NCBI RefSeq assembly: GCF_001078595.1
Contig: NZ_LFTY01000002.1
Coordinates: 91,818 to 155,817, forward strand
Reading direction: 5' to 3'
DNA length: 64,000 nt
Source: Candidatus Rhodobacter oscarellae
GTDB taxonomy: Bacteria; Pseudomonadota; Alphaproteobacteria; Rhodobacterales; Rhodobacteraceae
Made by a program: the position numbers and the translations under genes. The notes under the pieces are model-generated. The model ran no database searches, was not told the origin of the DNA, and saw only the letters and a list, made by a program, of their open reading frames with translations. The number at the start of each line of letters is the position of its first letter. Positions within the stretch are counted from its first letter, which is position 1. Positions 19,796 through 36,492 of the stretch are shown one piece after another.

Positions 19796-21297
19796 GCGAC
19801 ATGGTCGACCTCTTCGTCATCGGCGGCGGCATCAACGGCGCGGGCATCGCCAGGGACGCGGCAGGGCGGGGGCTCTCGGTGACGCTTTGCGAGAAGGGCG
19901 ACCTGGCCGAGGGCACCTCGTCACGATCCGGCAAGCTGGTGCATGGCGGCTTGCGGTACCTTGAGTATTACGAATTCCGCTTGGTGCGCGAGGCTCTGAT
20001 CGAGCGCGAGGTGCTGATGAATGCAGCGCCCCATATCATCTGGCCAATGCGTTTCGTTCTGCCCCACAGCCCGGCGGACCGTCCGCGCTGGCTGGTGCGG
20101 TTGGGGCTGTTTCTTTATGACCATCTTGGCGGGCGCAAGAAGCTTCCGGGCACGCGCAGCCTTGATTTGCAGCGCGATCCCGAAGGCGCGCCGCTGCTTG
20201 ATCGCTACACGCACGGGTTTGAGTATTCCGACTGCTGGGTGGATGATGCGCGCCTTGTGGTGCTGAACGCCCTGGATGCCGCCGAGCGCGGCGCCACAAT
20301 CTTGACCCGTCATGCCGCGGTCAGCGCGCGTCGCGAGGACGGCGCCTGGACGATCTCGGTGCGCAACGAGTTCACCGGCGAAACCAGCACGCACCGGGCG
20401 CGCGTGCTGGTCAATGCCGCCGGGCCCTGGGTAACCGACGTGGTGACGCAGGTGGCCGGGGCCAACTCCTCGCGCGGCGTCCGCCTGGTCAAGGGCAGCC
20501 ACATCATAACGCCGAAATTCTGGGACGGCCTGCAGGCCTATCTGATCCAGAACGACGATAAACGGGTGATCTTCGTCAACCCATACGAGGGCGACAAGGC
20601 GTTGATTGGCACCACGGATGTGGCCTTTGACGGCGCGCCCGAAGATGTGGCGGTGTCCACCGACGAGATCGACTATCTGATCGCCGTCGTAAACCGGTAC
20701 TTCAAGGAAAAACTTGGCCGCGCCGACGTCCTGGCCAGTTTCTCGGGCGTGCGCCCGCTGTTTGATGATGGCAAGGGCAACCCCTCGGCGGTGACCCGCG
20801 ACTATGTCTTTGACATCGACGAGACCGGAGGCGCGCCTCTGATGAACATCTTCGGCGGCAAGATCACCACGTTCCGCGAATTGGCCGAGCGTGGCATGCA
20901 GAAGCTGTCCGGGTTCTTCCCAGACATGCGCGGCGACTGGACCCATGGCACCCCTTTGCCGGGCGGCGAGATCGAGAACGCCGATTACATTACATTCTCG
21001 AACAAGCTGAAGATGGACTATCCGTGGATGCCGCCGGCGCTGCGGGCCCGCTACGGGCGAACCTATGGCGCGCGAACGGATCGGATTGCGGGCGGGGCGA
21101 CCTCGCTGGAAGGGCTGGGGCGGTTCTTTGGCGGGCATCTCTATGAGGCCGAGGTACGCTATCTGACCGAGAACGAATGGGCCATGACGACAGAGGATAT
21201 TCTGTACCGCCGGACCAAAGAATACCTGAATTTGACCGAGACCGAGCAGCGCGCCTTCACCGATTGGTTCGATGGGACCTTGGCCAAATCCGCTTGA
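19792..21297 (+). CDS. eryB: Erythritol phosphate dehydrogenase (GlpD family)
   Basis: A 501-aa flavoprotein of the glycerol-3-phosphate dehydrogenase family, matching the length of Brucella EryB, which oxidises D-erythritol 1-phosphate to D-erythrulose 1-phosphate. The FAD motif FVIGGGINGAGIARDAAGRG is at the N-terminus, followed by the GlpD signature region SSRSGKLVHGGLRYLE; IIGTTDVAF-type and GGKITTFRELAE motifs also occur. I start at ATG 19792 with AAGGAG 6 nt upstream. A plain GlpD (glycerol 3-phosphate) role is the alternative, but the operon favours erythritol phosphate. Confidence 0.85.
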   Translation: MSDMVDLFVIGGGINGAGIARDAAGRGLSVTLCEKGDLAEGTSSRSGKLVHGGLRYLEYYEFRLVREALIEREVLMNAAPHIIWPMRFVLPHSPADRPRWLVRLGLFLYDHLGGRKKLPGTRSLDLQRDPEGAPLLDRYTHGFEYSDCWVDDARLVVLNALDAAERGATILTRHAAVSARREDGAWTISVRNEFTGETSTHRARVLVNAAGPWVTDVVTQVAGANSSRGVRLVKGSHIITPKFWDGLQAYLIQNDDKRVIFVNPYEGDKALIGTTDVAFDGAPEDVAVSTDEIDYLIAVVNRYFKEKLGRADVLASFSGVRPLFDDGKGNPSAVTRDYVFDIDETGGAPLMNIFGGKITTFRELAERGMQKLSGFFPDMRGDWTHGTPLPGGEIENADYITFSNKLKMDYPWMPPALRARYGRTYGARTDRIAGGATSLEGLGRFFGGHLYEAEVRYLTENEWAMTTEDILYRRTKEYLNLTETEQRAFTDWFDGTLAKSA

Positions 21298-21309
21298 GGG
21301 AATGAAGAA

Positions 21310-22320
21310 ATGACAGAGGACCTTGAGACGCCCGGCGATCTTGCTGACCTGGCGCAGCTGTCCGTGCGGGTCGGATCCGATCCGCTTTTGATCCAGGCGG
21401 CGGGCGGCAACACTTCGGTCAAGAGCGGTGACGTGATGTGGATCAAAGCCTCGGGCACGCTGCTGGCCGAAGCCGGGACGAAGGAAATCTTTGTTCCCGT
21501 GGACCTGCCGGCCATGCGCGCCGCGCTGGACGACGCGACCGCGGATGCCGACCAGACGGCGCAGTTCATCCTGGGCGGCGCGACCCTGCGCCCCTCAATC
21601 GAGACCAGCCTGCACGCGGTCTTCTCTCAGCGCGTCGTGGTGCATGTGCACTGCGTGAACACGCTGGCCCATGTCATACGGCGAGATAAGAAAGTGGTTC
21701 TTGAGGAACGGCTTGCCGAGTTCGATTGGTGCCTTGTGCCCTATACCAAACCCGGCGCGAAGCTGGCCGAACTGGTTCGGCACGCGATGCGTCCCGGCAC
21801 GGATGTGGTCTTGCTGGGCAACCACGGGCTTATTGTGGCGGGCGATACCGTGGCCGAGGCCGAAGACCTCCTGAACCGCGTGGTCACGGCATTGAAGGTG
21901 GCCCCGGCGGCTATGGGAGCGGTCGATATGGCTACGTTGGAAAGCCTCGCCACCTCCGGGTGGTGCGTGCCCGAGGCGTCGGCCTCGGTCCATCAACTGG
22001 CACTCGATCCGGCGCGCATGAACCAGGCCAGCGGCGGCAGCCTTTACCCTGATCATGTGATTTTCTGCGGGATCGGTGCCACAGTGCTTAAGGACGATCT
22101 GCCGGACCCGTCAGATGCGCCCGTCTTCTTGCTGGTGCCGGGCAAGGGGGCCGTCATGCGCGCCGACGCCTCAAACGGCGCGCAAGCTTTGATGAACTGT
22201 CTGGGCGATGTCTTGGTGCGGGTGCCGCCCGAGGCCGAACTGAACTACCTGACCCTAGAGCAAAACGCGGAATTGCTGGACTGGGATGCCGAGAAGTACC
22301 GGCAGAGGCTCAATGCCTGA
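21310..22320 (+). CDS. Class II aldolase/adducin family protein
   Basis: A 336-aa class II aldolase-fold protein. Zinc-ligand type motifs are visible: VHVHCVNTLAH (two His) and GNHGLIVAGDT (third His). The N-terminal GGNTSVKSGDVMWIKASGT is the phosphate-binding region of the family. FucA-like aldolases also occur in the erythritol/ribitol/L-arabitol locus of Sinorhizobium. The role may be retro-aldol cleavage or epimerisation of a pentulose or tetrulose phosphate. Its last 8 nt overlap the next kinase gene. Exact substrate unknown. Confidence 0.8.
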   Translation: MTEDLETPGDLADLAQLSVRVGSDPLLIQAAGGNTSVKSGDVMWIKASGTLLAEAGTKEIFVPVDLPAMRAALDDATADADQTAQFILGGATLRPSIETSLHAVFSQRVVVHVHCVNTLAHVIRRDKKVVLEERLAEFDWCLVPYTKPGAKLAELVRHAMRPGTDVVLLGNHGLIVAGDTVAEAEDLLNRVVTALKVAPAAMGAVDMATLESLATSGWCVPEASASVHQLALDPARMNQASGGSLYPDHVIFCGIGATVLKDDLPDPSDAPVFLLVPGKGAVMRADASNGAQALMNCLGDVLVRVPPEAELNYLTLEQNAELLDWDAEKYRQRLNA

Positions 22321-23566
22321 CCTGTTCCTTGGCCTCGACATTGGCACCTCGGGCGCGCGCGCCATCGTCATTGACGATGAGGGGGTCGTAAGGGGCGAAT
22401 GCAAGGCGGCGATGGCGGATTTCGGAGTGAACCATCGCGCGCCGGATGTCTGGTGGCAGGCCGGCAGGGCCGCAGTCGCCGGTGCGCTGTCCAAGGTCGA
22501 TCCGGGCCGCGTCAAGGCCCTCTCCGTTGATGGCACCTCGGGAACGATGCTTGCGGTCGACAAGGAGCTGACGCCGCTCGGCGACGGGGTGATGTATAAC
22601 GACGCCTGCCGCGATACGGCATTGATCGACCGCATCGGCTCTGCCGCGCCCGATAACAGCGCCGCCTTAGGGGCCAATAGCGCGCTGGCCCGCGCCGTGG
22701 CCTTGAGCGAGATCCGTCCAGCGCAGATCCTGCATCAGGCGGATTGGATCGCCTCTCAATTCTCCGGCCGCGCTGTCAGTGACGAAAACAACGCGCTGAA
22801 GACCGGATTTGACCTGATGGCGCAGGCCTGGCCAGACTGGATCGCCGCGACGGGCATTGACGTCTCGCTTTTGCCTGACGTGGTGGAGCCCGGAACGCCC
22901 ATCGGCCCGGTCACGGCAACCGCTCAGCGGGCGTTCGGCCTGCCACCTGACGCATTGGTCGTCGCGGGCACCACGGATGGATGCGCCAGTTTTGTGGCCA
23001 CCGGCGCGCAGCAGCCCGGCGCGGGCGTCACGGCCTTGGGCAGCACGATGACCATCAAGCTGCTGTCGGACCGTCCCATTTCGGCCCCGCAATACGGGAT
23101 CTATTCGCACCGCATCTTCGGCCAATGGCTGGCGGGCGGGGCCTCGAACACGGGCGGGCGCGTCCTGTTGAAGTATTTCGACGCCGACACAATCGCAGAG
23201 CTGTCTGGCCGCATCGATCCCGAAACGGACTGCCCGCTGGACTATTACCCGCTTGCGGAACCGGGGGAGAGGTTTCCGATTGCCGACCCCGCGCTGCCCC
23301 CACGGCTTGAGCCACGGCCGGACAACGACGCGGATTTCCTGTGCGGGCTCTTCGACGGGATCGCGCGGATCGAGGCACTGGCCTATGGGCGGCTGAAGGA
23401 ACTGGGCGCGCCAGAGCTTGCCTCGGTGCGCACGGTGGGCGGAGGCGCCCAGAATGCCGTCTGGACCCGATTGCGCGCGCGCCGTCTGGGTGTGCCACTG
23501 ATCGCGCCCGCCAGCACCGAGGCCGCCTATGGCTCGGCGCTTCTTGCCCGACGGGGGGTGATGTGA
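22313..23566 (+). CDS. D-ribulose kinase (FGGY family)
   Basis: A 417-aa FGGY kinase, shorter than EryA. It resembles the D-ribulokinase group known from plants and cyanobacteria: LGLDIGTSGARAIVID, VDGTSGTMLAVD, SDENNALKTGFD, and ALGSTMTIKLLS followed by YGIYSHRIFGQWLAGGASNT. It would convert D-ribulose to D-ribulose 5-phosphate. The D-ribulose source would be ribitol dehydrogenase (9449-10177). It overlaps the aldolase stop by 8 nt and the HAD start by 4 nt. D-xylulose is a less likely alternative substrate, which would otherwise connect the xylitol module. Confidence 0.75.
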   Translation: MPDLFLGLDIGTSGARAIVIDDEGVVRGECKAAMADFGVNHRAPDVWWQAGRAAVAGALSKVDPGRVKALSVDGTSGTMLAVDKELTPLGDGVMYNDACRDTALIDRIGSAAPDNSAALGANSALARAVALSEIRPAQILHQADWIASQFSGRAVSDENNALKTGFDLMAQAWPDWIAATGIDVSLLPDVVEPGTPIGPVTATAQRAFGLPPDALVVAGTTDGCASFVATGAQQPGAGVTALGSTMTIKLLSDRPISAPQYGIYSHRIFGQWLAGGASNTGGRVLLKYFDADTIAELSGRIDPETDCPLDYYPLAEPGERFPIADPALPPRLEPRPDNDADFLCGLFDGIARIEALAYGRLKELGAPELASVRTVGGGAQNAVWTRLRARRLGVPLIAPASTEAAYGSALLARRGVM

Positions 23567-24393
23567 AGCAGACGTCCCTGACCGCGCTGATAGATAGGTT
23601 CGACACGTTCCTGCTGGACCAGTTCGGTGTGCTGCTGGACGGGGCCAAGGCGTATCCCGGCGCGCCCGAGGCGCTGGCCGAGCTTTCCCGCAGGGGCAAG
23701 AGCGTGGGCATTCTGACCAACTCCGGCAAGCGGGCCGGGCCGAACGCCGACCGGTTGCAGGCCATGGGGTTCGACCCTTCCCATATTGATGCGGTGATTT
23801 CCTCGGGCGAGGCCGCACGGGCCGTTCTGTCGGGCAGGATCGGCAGCAGCCTTGCAAGGTCAGCTAAGGTGTTGGTGTTGTCCCGCGGCGGCGATGTTTC
23901 CTGCATCGAAGGGCTGGACCTGACCCCGACCGAGGACACCGCCATCGCCGAGCTGGTCCTGATCACCGGAAGCCGCGGCGAGGAGATATCGCTGGACCAA
24001 TACGCAGACCTTCTGAAAGGACCGGCGACACGCGGCATCCCCGCGCTTTGCACCAATCCGGACATGACCATGTTGACCGAGCGCGGCCCGGCATTCGGGG
24101 CCGGTCGCATTGCCCAGCTTTATCGCGAGCTGGGTGGAAAGGTTGACGAGGTCGGCAAGCCTCACCCGCTGATCTACCAGGTGGCCATTGATCGCCTCGG
24201 GGCCGCTCACCCGGCGCGCGTGCTTTGCATCGGAGACAGTCCCGCGCATGATATCCGTGGCGCCCATGGCGCGGGTTGCAGGGCGGCTTTGGTGCGCACC
24301 GGTATTCACGCGGACGAGCCCCTGGACCAGGTCTTGGCCGATGCCCCGCCTGGCGATCATCCTGACTTTGTCATTCCCAGTTTCGCCTTGTAG
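23563..24393 (+). CDS. HAD-superfamily class IIA hydrolase
   Basis: A 276-aa NagD-like HAD hydrolase beginning at a GTG that overlaps the kinase stop (GTGA). Motif I reads LLDQFGVLLDG, motif II ILTNSGK, and the C-terminal motifs GKPHPLIYQ and CIGDSPAHDIRGA are intact. The fold is the TIGR01459-like class IIA group. It may dephosphorylate sugar phosphates that accumulate during polyol breakdown. The substrate cannot be told from sequence. Unlike the HAD remnant at 243-441, all motifs are intact. Confidence 0.8.
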   Translation: MKQTSLTALIDRFDTFLLDQFGVLLDGAKAYPGAPEALAELSRRGKSVGILTNSGKRAGPNADRLQAMGFDPSHIDAVISSGEAARAVLSGRIGSSLARSAKVLVLSRGGDVSCIEGLDLTPTEDTAIAELVLITGSRGEEISLDQYADLLKGPATRGIPALCTNPDMTMLTERGPAFGAGRIAQLYRELGGKVDEVGKPHPLIYQVAIDRLGAAHPARVLCIGDSPAHDIRGAHGAGCRAALVRTGIHADEPLDQVLADAPPGDHPDFVIPSFAL

Positions 24394-24405
24394 GGTCCGC
24401 TGGTC

Positions 24406-25338
24406 ATGCCATTCACGCTCTCGCTGAACACAAACCCTTTGGTGAACCGCTTTGCCGACCCCGACGATCTGATCGATACGGTTGCGCGCGCGATCCGACT
24501 GCGCGACCTGCAATTGACGCATGAGTTCATCAACCCAAGCTGGCCCGCGCCGGTGATCCACCAAATGACCCGCCGGATGGATCGCGCGCTGCAGCGCACG
24601 GGCGTCCGGGTGACCAGCGGCATGACGGGCCCCTATGGCCGGCTCAACCATTTCGGCCATCCCGATCCGCAGGTGCGGCGGTATTATGTGGACTGGTTCA
24701 AGACCTTCGCCAACATCATCGGCGATCTTGGCGGGCATTCGGTCGGCACGCAGTTCGCCATCTTCCCCTATCGCGACTACGACGATCCGGCGCGGCGCGA
24801 AGATCTGATCCGCATCGCCATCGACTGCTGGGCCGAGGTGGCCGAGCATGCGAAGGCCGCGGGTCTGTCCTTCGTCTTCTGGGAACCGATGAGCATTGGC
24901 CGGGAATTCGGCGAGACTATTGCGGCGGCCCTAGAGCTACAGGACAGGCTGACCGCGGCGGATATGGCCGTGCCCATGTGGATGATGGCCGATATCGACC
25001 ACGGCGATGTGACCAGCGCCAACCCCGACGACTATGACCCCTATGCCTGGGCGCGCGCCGTGCCTGCGGTGTCGCCGATCATCCACATCAAGCAAAGCCT
25101 GATGGACAAGGGCGGGCATCGCCCCTTCACGGCCGAGTTCAATGCCAAGGGTCGGGTTCAACCCGAACCCTTGCTGGAGGCGATCCGTGCTGGGGGCGGC
25201 AAGAATAACGAGATTTGCCTGGAGCTGAGCTTTAAGGAACGCGACCCCGATGACCGCGAGGTGATCCCACAGATCGCGGAATCCGTAGCTTTCTGGGCGC
25301 CGCATATCGACAGCGGCGCACAAGATCTGAAGGTCTGA
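24406..25338 (+). CDS. eryC: D-erythrulose 1-phosphate 3-epimerase
   Basis: A 310-aa xylose-isomerase-like TIM-barrel protein of the EryC family. In Brucella, EryC epimerises D-erythrulose 1-phosphate to L-erythrulose 1-phosphate. The N-terminus FTLSLNTNPLVNRFADPDDL and the GGHSVGTQFAIF, FVFWEPMSIGREF and MMADIDHGDV stretches carry the Glu, Asp and His metal-binding residues expected for the fold. It lies 12 nt after the HAD gene and is followed by a short ORF and the eryH-type isomerase. Identification rests on overall resemblance and on the complete pathway around it. Confidence 0.85.
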   Translation: MPFTLSLNTNPLVNRFADPDDLIDTVARAIRLRDLQLTHEFINPSWPAPVIHQMTRRMDRALQRTGVRVTSGMTGPYGRLNHFGHPDPQVRRYYVDWFKTFANIIGDLGGHSVGTQFAIFPYRDYDDPARREDLIRIAIDCWAEVAEHAKAAGLSFVFWEPMSIGREFGETIAAALELQDRLTAADMAVPMWMMADIDHGDVTSANPDDYDPYAWARAVPAVSPIIHIKQSLMDKGGHRPFTAEFNAKGRVQPEPLLEAIRAGGGKNNEICLELSFKERDPDDREVIPQIAESVAFWAPHIDSGAQDLKV

Positions 25339-25342
25339 CACG

Positions 25343-25525
25343 ATGCTGGCGCGCTTCTTTTTCATGACCGCAACCGAGTTCCGCTTTGGTCGCGGTGTTG
25401 CCGCTGGAAACCACGCCGCTGCTGCGGCCTCGTCTTGGAGGAAAGCGAAGCTGGCACCGCTGGCTTCGGACGCCCAGGCCGAAGCAATGGAACACGCCGT
25501 CTACGAGCAAGGATCAAAACCATGA
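25343..25525 (+). pseudogene. 60-codon coupled ORF, possible iron-dependent ADH remnant
   Basis: A 60-codon frame begins 4 nt after the eryC stop and overlaps the tpiA-like start by 4 nt (ATGA). It contains EFRFGRGVA near residue 12, which resembles the first strand of iron-containing alcohol dehydrogenases, and then an Ala-rich stretch; the rest of a 380-aa enzyme is missing. I read it as a collapsed gene held in frame for coupling. The similarity is short, so a spurious ORF is possible. Confidence 0.3.
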
Positions 25526-26286
25526 GCGCTGACTTCTGGATCGGCACAAGCTGGAAAATGAACAAGACGCTGGCCGAGGCGCAGGCCTTTGCCCGTGCGC
25601 TTGCCCAGGCCGAGGACACCCGCGACCCACGCATTCAGCGCTTTGTGATCCCGCCCTTCACTGCGGTGCGCGAGGTGGCCGCGATCCTGTCCGGCAGCTC
25701 GGTCAAGACGGGCGCGCAGAACATGCATTGGGACGATGCAGGCGCTTGGACCGGCGAAATCTCACCGGTGATGCTGACCGACTGCGGGTTGCACATGGTA
25801 GAGCTCGGCCATTCAGAGCGCCGGGCCCATTTTGGCGAAACCAATGAGACGGTCGGGCTGAAAACGGCGGCGGCGATACGCCATGGGCTGATCCCGCTGA
25901 TCTGCATCGGTGAAACGCTCGAGGAACGCGAAGCCGGCCGCGCTGCGGAAGTTCTGGAGGCCCAGACACGGGCCGCGTTTGCCCATCTGATGGGGGATCA
26001 GAAATCGGCGCCGGTGCTTCTGGCCTACGAACCGGTCTGGGCTATCGGCGACGGTGGCATCCCCGCGACCTCGGATTACGCCGATGCCCGCCAGGGCGAG
26101 ATCATCGCTGTGGCCGAAGACCTGCTTGGCCGGCCCATCCCCTGCCTTTACGGCGGCTCGGTCGGCCCGGATAATTGCGAAGAGCTCATAAAATGCCCTC
26201 ATATCGACGGGCTGTTCATCGGGCGTTCGGCGTGGAACGTGGATGGCTATCTGAACATTTTGGCGAAATGCGCCGCCGTGATCTGA
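25522..26286 (+). CDS. eryH: L-erythrulose 1-phosphate isomerase (TpiA-like)
   Basis: A 254-aa triosephosphate-isomerase homologue. The catalytic residues are all present: Lys in SWKMNK, His in VELGHSERRAHFGE, Glu in LAYEPVWAIG, and the phosphate-binding GGSVGPDN and GLFIGRSAWN. In Brucella the paralogous EryH converts L-erythrulose 1-phosphate to D-erythrulose 4-phosphate. Position between eryC and an RpiB homologue supports this role, rather than being the glycolytic TpiA. From sequence alone, triosephosphate isomerase activity cannot be excluded. Confidence 0.82.
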   Translation: MSADFWIGTSWKMNKTLAEAQAFARALAQAEDTRDPRIQRFVIPPFTAVREVAAILSGSSVKTGAQNMHWDDAGAWTGEISPVMLTDCGLHMVELGHSERRAHFGETNETVGLKTAAAIRHGLIPLICIGETLEEREAGRAAEVLEAQTRAAFAHLMGDQKSAPVLLAYEPVWAIGDGGIPATSDYADARQGEIIAVAEDLLGRPIPCLYGGSVGPDNCEELIKCPHIDGLFIGRSAWNVDGYLNILAKCAAVI

Positions 26287-26304
26287 CATGAAAGGACATA
26301 AGAC

Positions 26305-26760
26305 ATGAAAATTGCTGTTGCCGGAGATAGTGCCGGGGAAGGCTTGGCCAAGGTCATTGCCGACCACCTGAAGGGCACCTACGAGGTCGAGGAAGTGTCG
26401 CGCACCGAGGCAGGGCCCGATGCCTTCTATGCCGAACTCGCTGACCGGGTCGCTTCGGCGGTCATGGCGGGCACCTATGAGCGCGCCATTTTGGTCTGCG
26501 GCACCGGGATCGGTGTTTGCCTTTCTGCCAACAAGGTCCCCGGTATCCGCGCCGCGCAATGCCACGACACCTATTCCGCGGGCAAGGCGGCGACCTCGAA
26601 CAACGCTCAGATCATCACGATGGGCTCGCGCGTCATTGGTGCCGAACTGGCCAAAGACATCGCTGCGGCCTTCCTCTCTGCGTCATTCGACCCCGAGGGG
26701 CGCTCGGCGGGGAACGTGAGCGCGATCAACGCGGTTGACGCCAAGTACCACGGGGCGTGA
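26305..26760 (+). CDS. eryI: D-erythrulose 4-phosphate isomerase (RpiB-like)
   Basis: A 151-aa RpiB/LacAB-family isomerase. The catalytic Cys lies in [14 protein letters not shown], followed by [13 protein letters not shown] and [15 protein letters not shown]. In Brucella the homologue EryI converts D-erythrulose 4-phosphate to D-erythrose 4-phosphate, delivering erythritol carbon to the pentose phosphate pathway. It is the last gene of the erythritol operon. Ribose 5-phosphate isomerase activity is an alternative, and would suit the ribitol branch as well. Confidence 0.85.
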   Translation: MKIAVAGDSAGEGLAKVIADHLKGTYEVEEVSRTEAGPDAFYAELADRVASAVMAGTYERAILVCGTGIGVCLSANKVPGIRAAQCHDTYSAGKAATSNNAQIITMGSRVIGAELAKDIAAAFLSASFDPEGRSAGNVSAINAVDAKYHGA

Positions 26761-27260
26761 TCCGAAACTCAGGCGGCGTAAATGAGAATTTGGGGCGGCA
26801 CCATACCGCGACAGGTCCAGTAACGGTCTGCGTTAATCATTCCGCAGCGGGTTGCCGGTTAACAATGGCGTGGTATTGTCTTGGTCTGTGGCGGCGCCTT
26901 GCGCAGAGGCCAATAATCCCACTATGTCGCTTGCACATCCCCAAGATCGCGCCTAAATGAACACTTCCGCTGGGGACGAGTGATTCGTGCCCGGCTTTTT
27001 GCGTCATGATTCACAGCACGACAGGGGCAGCAGCAGGCACCGCATCACACACATGATCGTCGCGCCTTTCGTAGAGAGTCGCCGGGTTTACCTTGAAACT
27101 CAAGGTATTTCTCACCGGCGCTTCTCTTGGGAAGGAAGTGGTCGGGCGCGCAGCATGGGCAGCTGCGCAAGGATAGACCCCCTTTTCTGGTCTTTGAGGG
27201 ATCGCGCGCGGCTCGCCCCGCCCGTGCGCGTCCCGCGCAAAGATGGAGTGCGAAAACCGC
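26761..27260. other. 500-bp intergenic region before rpoB
   Basis: No convincing gene is present. It includes the end of the erythritol operon and the rpoB leader. An inverted repeat ACCTTGA-AAC-TCAAGGT lies at 27090-27106. No clear Rho-independent terminator follows eryI, and no rplL-like reading frame, the usual neighbour of rpoB, is present. The rpoB promoter must lie here or rpoB must be read from upstream; I could not place it. Confidence 0.5.
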
Positions 27261-31417
<4,157 letters not shown>

Positions 31418-31421
<4 letters not shown>

Positions 31422-31992
31422 AAATCGGGTTCGCATCCATCTTGCTGACGGCGATGTTTTATTCGCCGTCATTGCATGCCAGTGAATGGGACGTTCTGGT
31501 CACAAGCGATTGCGACCAGGATCTTCCTTTTGCGAATTTCACAGTTGCTTTGCGCGATGTAAGCCGCCTTGAGATAATGGGCGACTACCGAACCGCGACT
31601 TGCAACTTGGAAAAAGGCGAACTTAGCGTCTCAATTGTACCTGTCGTGGTAAGGAACCCGTTGGGAAAATGCGGTGCTTGGCCGAATAGTTGGGCTCTGA
31701 ACGTGGAGATTGACGATAGATTGGTGTTTGCCTTCGACGCACCCGCCTATCTTCGCTGCATAGAAGATGATCATCAGCCCTTCTTGGGAACGGTGTCGTT
31801 TGACGCTGACAGCATCATCGCGTGCCAACGCGTGATCCAGGACTCAAAATCTACTCGAGAGGCCTATTCTGAACAGCAGGGATTAGTTCACTGCTTTCAG
31901 GGGGATATCGAACAACTACTTAATTCGGGTCCGATGCGCATAGCGTCGTTGGACGACGATGAGAGCTCACCGAGCCGGTGGAAGGACACAAA

Positions 31993-31996
<4 letters not shown>
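31418..31996 (+). CDS. Secreted six-cysteine protein inserted between rpoB and rpoC
   Basis: A 192-aa protein of no family I recognise. A Sec signal peptide is visible ([18 protein letters not shown], with likely cleavage after LHA). The mature part has six cysteines, suggesting disulfide bonds in the periplasm, and an acidic C-terminus. The gene overlaps the rpoB stop by 4 nt and the rpoC start by 4 nt, so ribosomes reading rpoB could re-initiate through it into rpoC. Its base composition is visibly more AT-rich than that of rpoB or rpoC, and its codons are less biased, suggesting later acquisition. Function unknown. Confidence 0.8.
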
Positions 31997-36252
<4,256 letters not shown>

Positions 36253-36271
36253 TCTCTCGCCACAATAAGTC

Positions 36272-36306
36272 AAAAGGCCCCGCCAATGCGCGGGGCCTTT
36301 TCTTTT
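36272..36306 (+). terminator. Rho-independent terminator of rpoBC
   Basis: A GC-rich stem (arm GGCCCCGC pairs with GCGGGGCC; loop of a few nt) flanked by A-run and T-run, 20 nt after the rpoC stop. The flanking A4/T4 makes it effective in both directions. Confidence 0.9.
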
Positions 36307-36348
36307 GGGTATGGGGTAGGATCGGACTGAAACGGTATTGGTGCGCGA

Positions 36349-36392
36349 CAATTTTCTTGCAAGAAAATTGCGAAACTCTTCCAAGAGTTTCG
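36349..36392. repeat. Two adjacent CTTGCAAG-type palindromes
   Basis: Two palindromes lie end to end: 36349-36370, perfect, with arm CAATTTTCTTG, and 36371-36392, with arm CGAAACTCTT around a CC centre. The core, CTTGCAAG or CTTCCAAG, is shared but the arms are different. A second such pair lies at 36449-36492. They are not a gene and follow the rpoC terminator. Role unknown: folded RNA, protein-binding sites or a mobile repeat family are possible. Confidence 0.75.
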
Positions 36393-36448
36393 TCGGCGCC
36401 ACCCGAATTAACCCTTTAATCACGCCCTCTTGCCCGCGCGCGGCCCGG

Positions 36449-36492
36449 ACTTTCCTTGGAAGGAAAGTGCAAATCTCTTGCAAGAGATTTGC
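36449..36492. repeat. Second pair of CTTGCAAG-type palindromes
   Basis: A palindrome at 36449-36468 (arm ACTTTCCTT, GG centre) abuts a perfect 24-bp palindrome at 36469-36492 (arm GCAAATCTCTTG). With the pair at 36349-36392 this makes four units in 144 bp, all with an A/T-rich arm around CTTNNAAG. The 36253-36611 interval has no gene apart from these and the terminator. Confidence 0.75.

Noticed and set aside
19792-21297. Plain GlpD for glycerol 3-phosphate
   Set aside because: Family features cannot exclude it, but eryA, eryC, eryH and eryI flank it and the length matches EryB, so erythritol phosphate is preferred.
26761-27260. A hidden rplL or a tRNA before rpoB
   Set aside because: No frame resembles L7/L12 and no cloverleaf or T-arm GTTCRANNC motif was found.
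36349-36492. Extra Rho-independent terminators
   Set aside because: The stems are strong but lack U-runs, are perfectly symmetrical, and a good terminator already precedes them.
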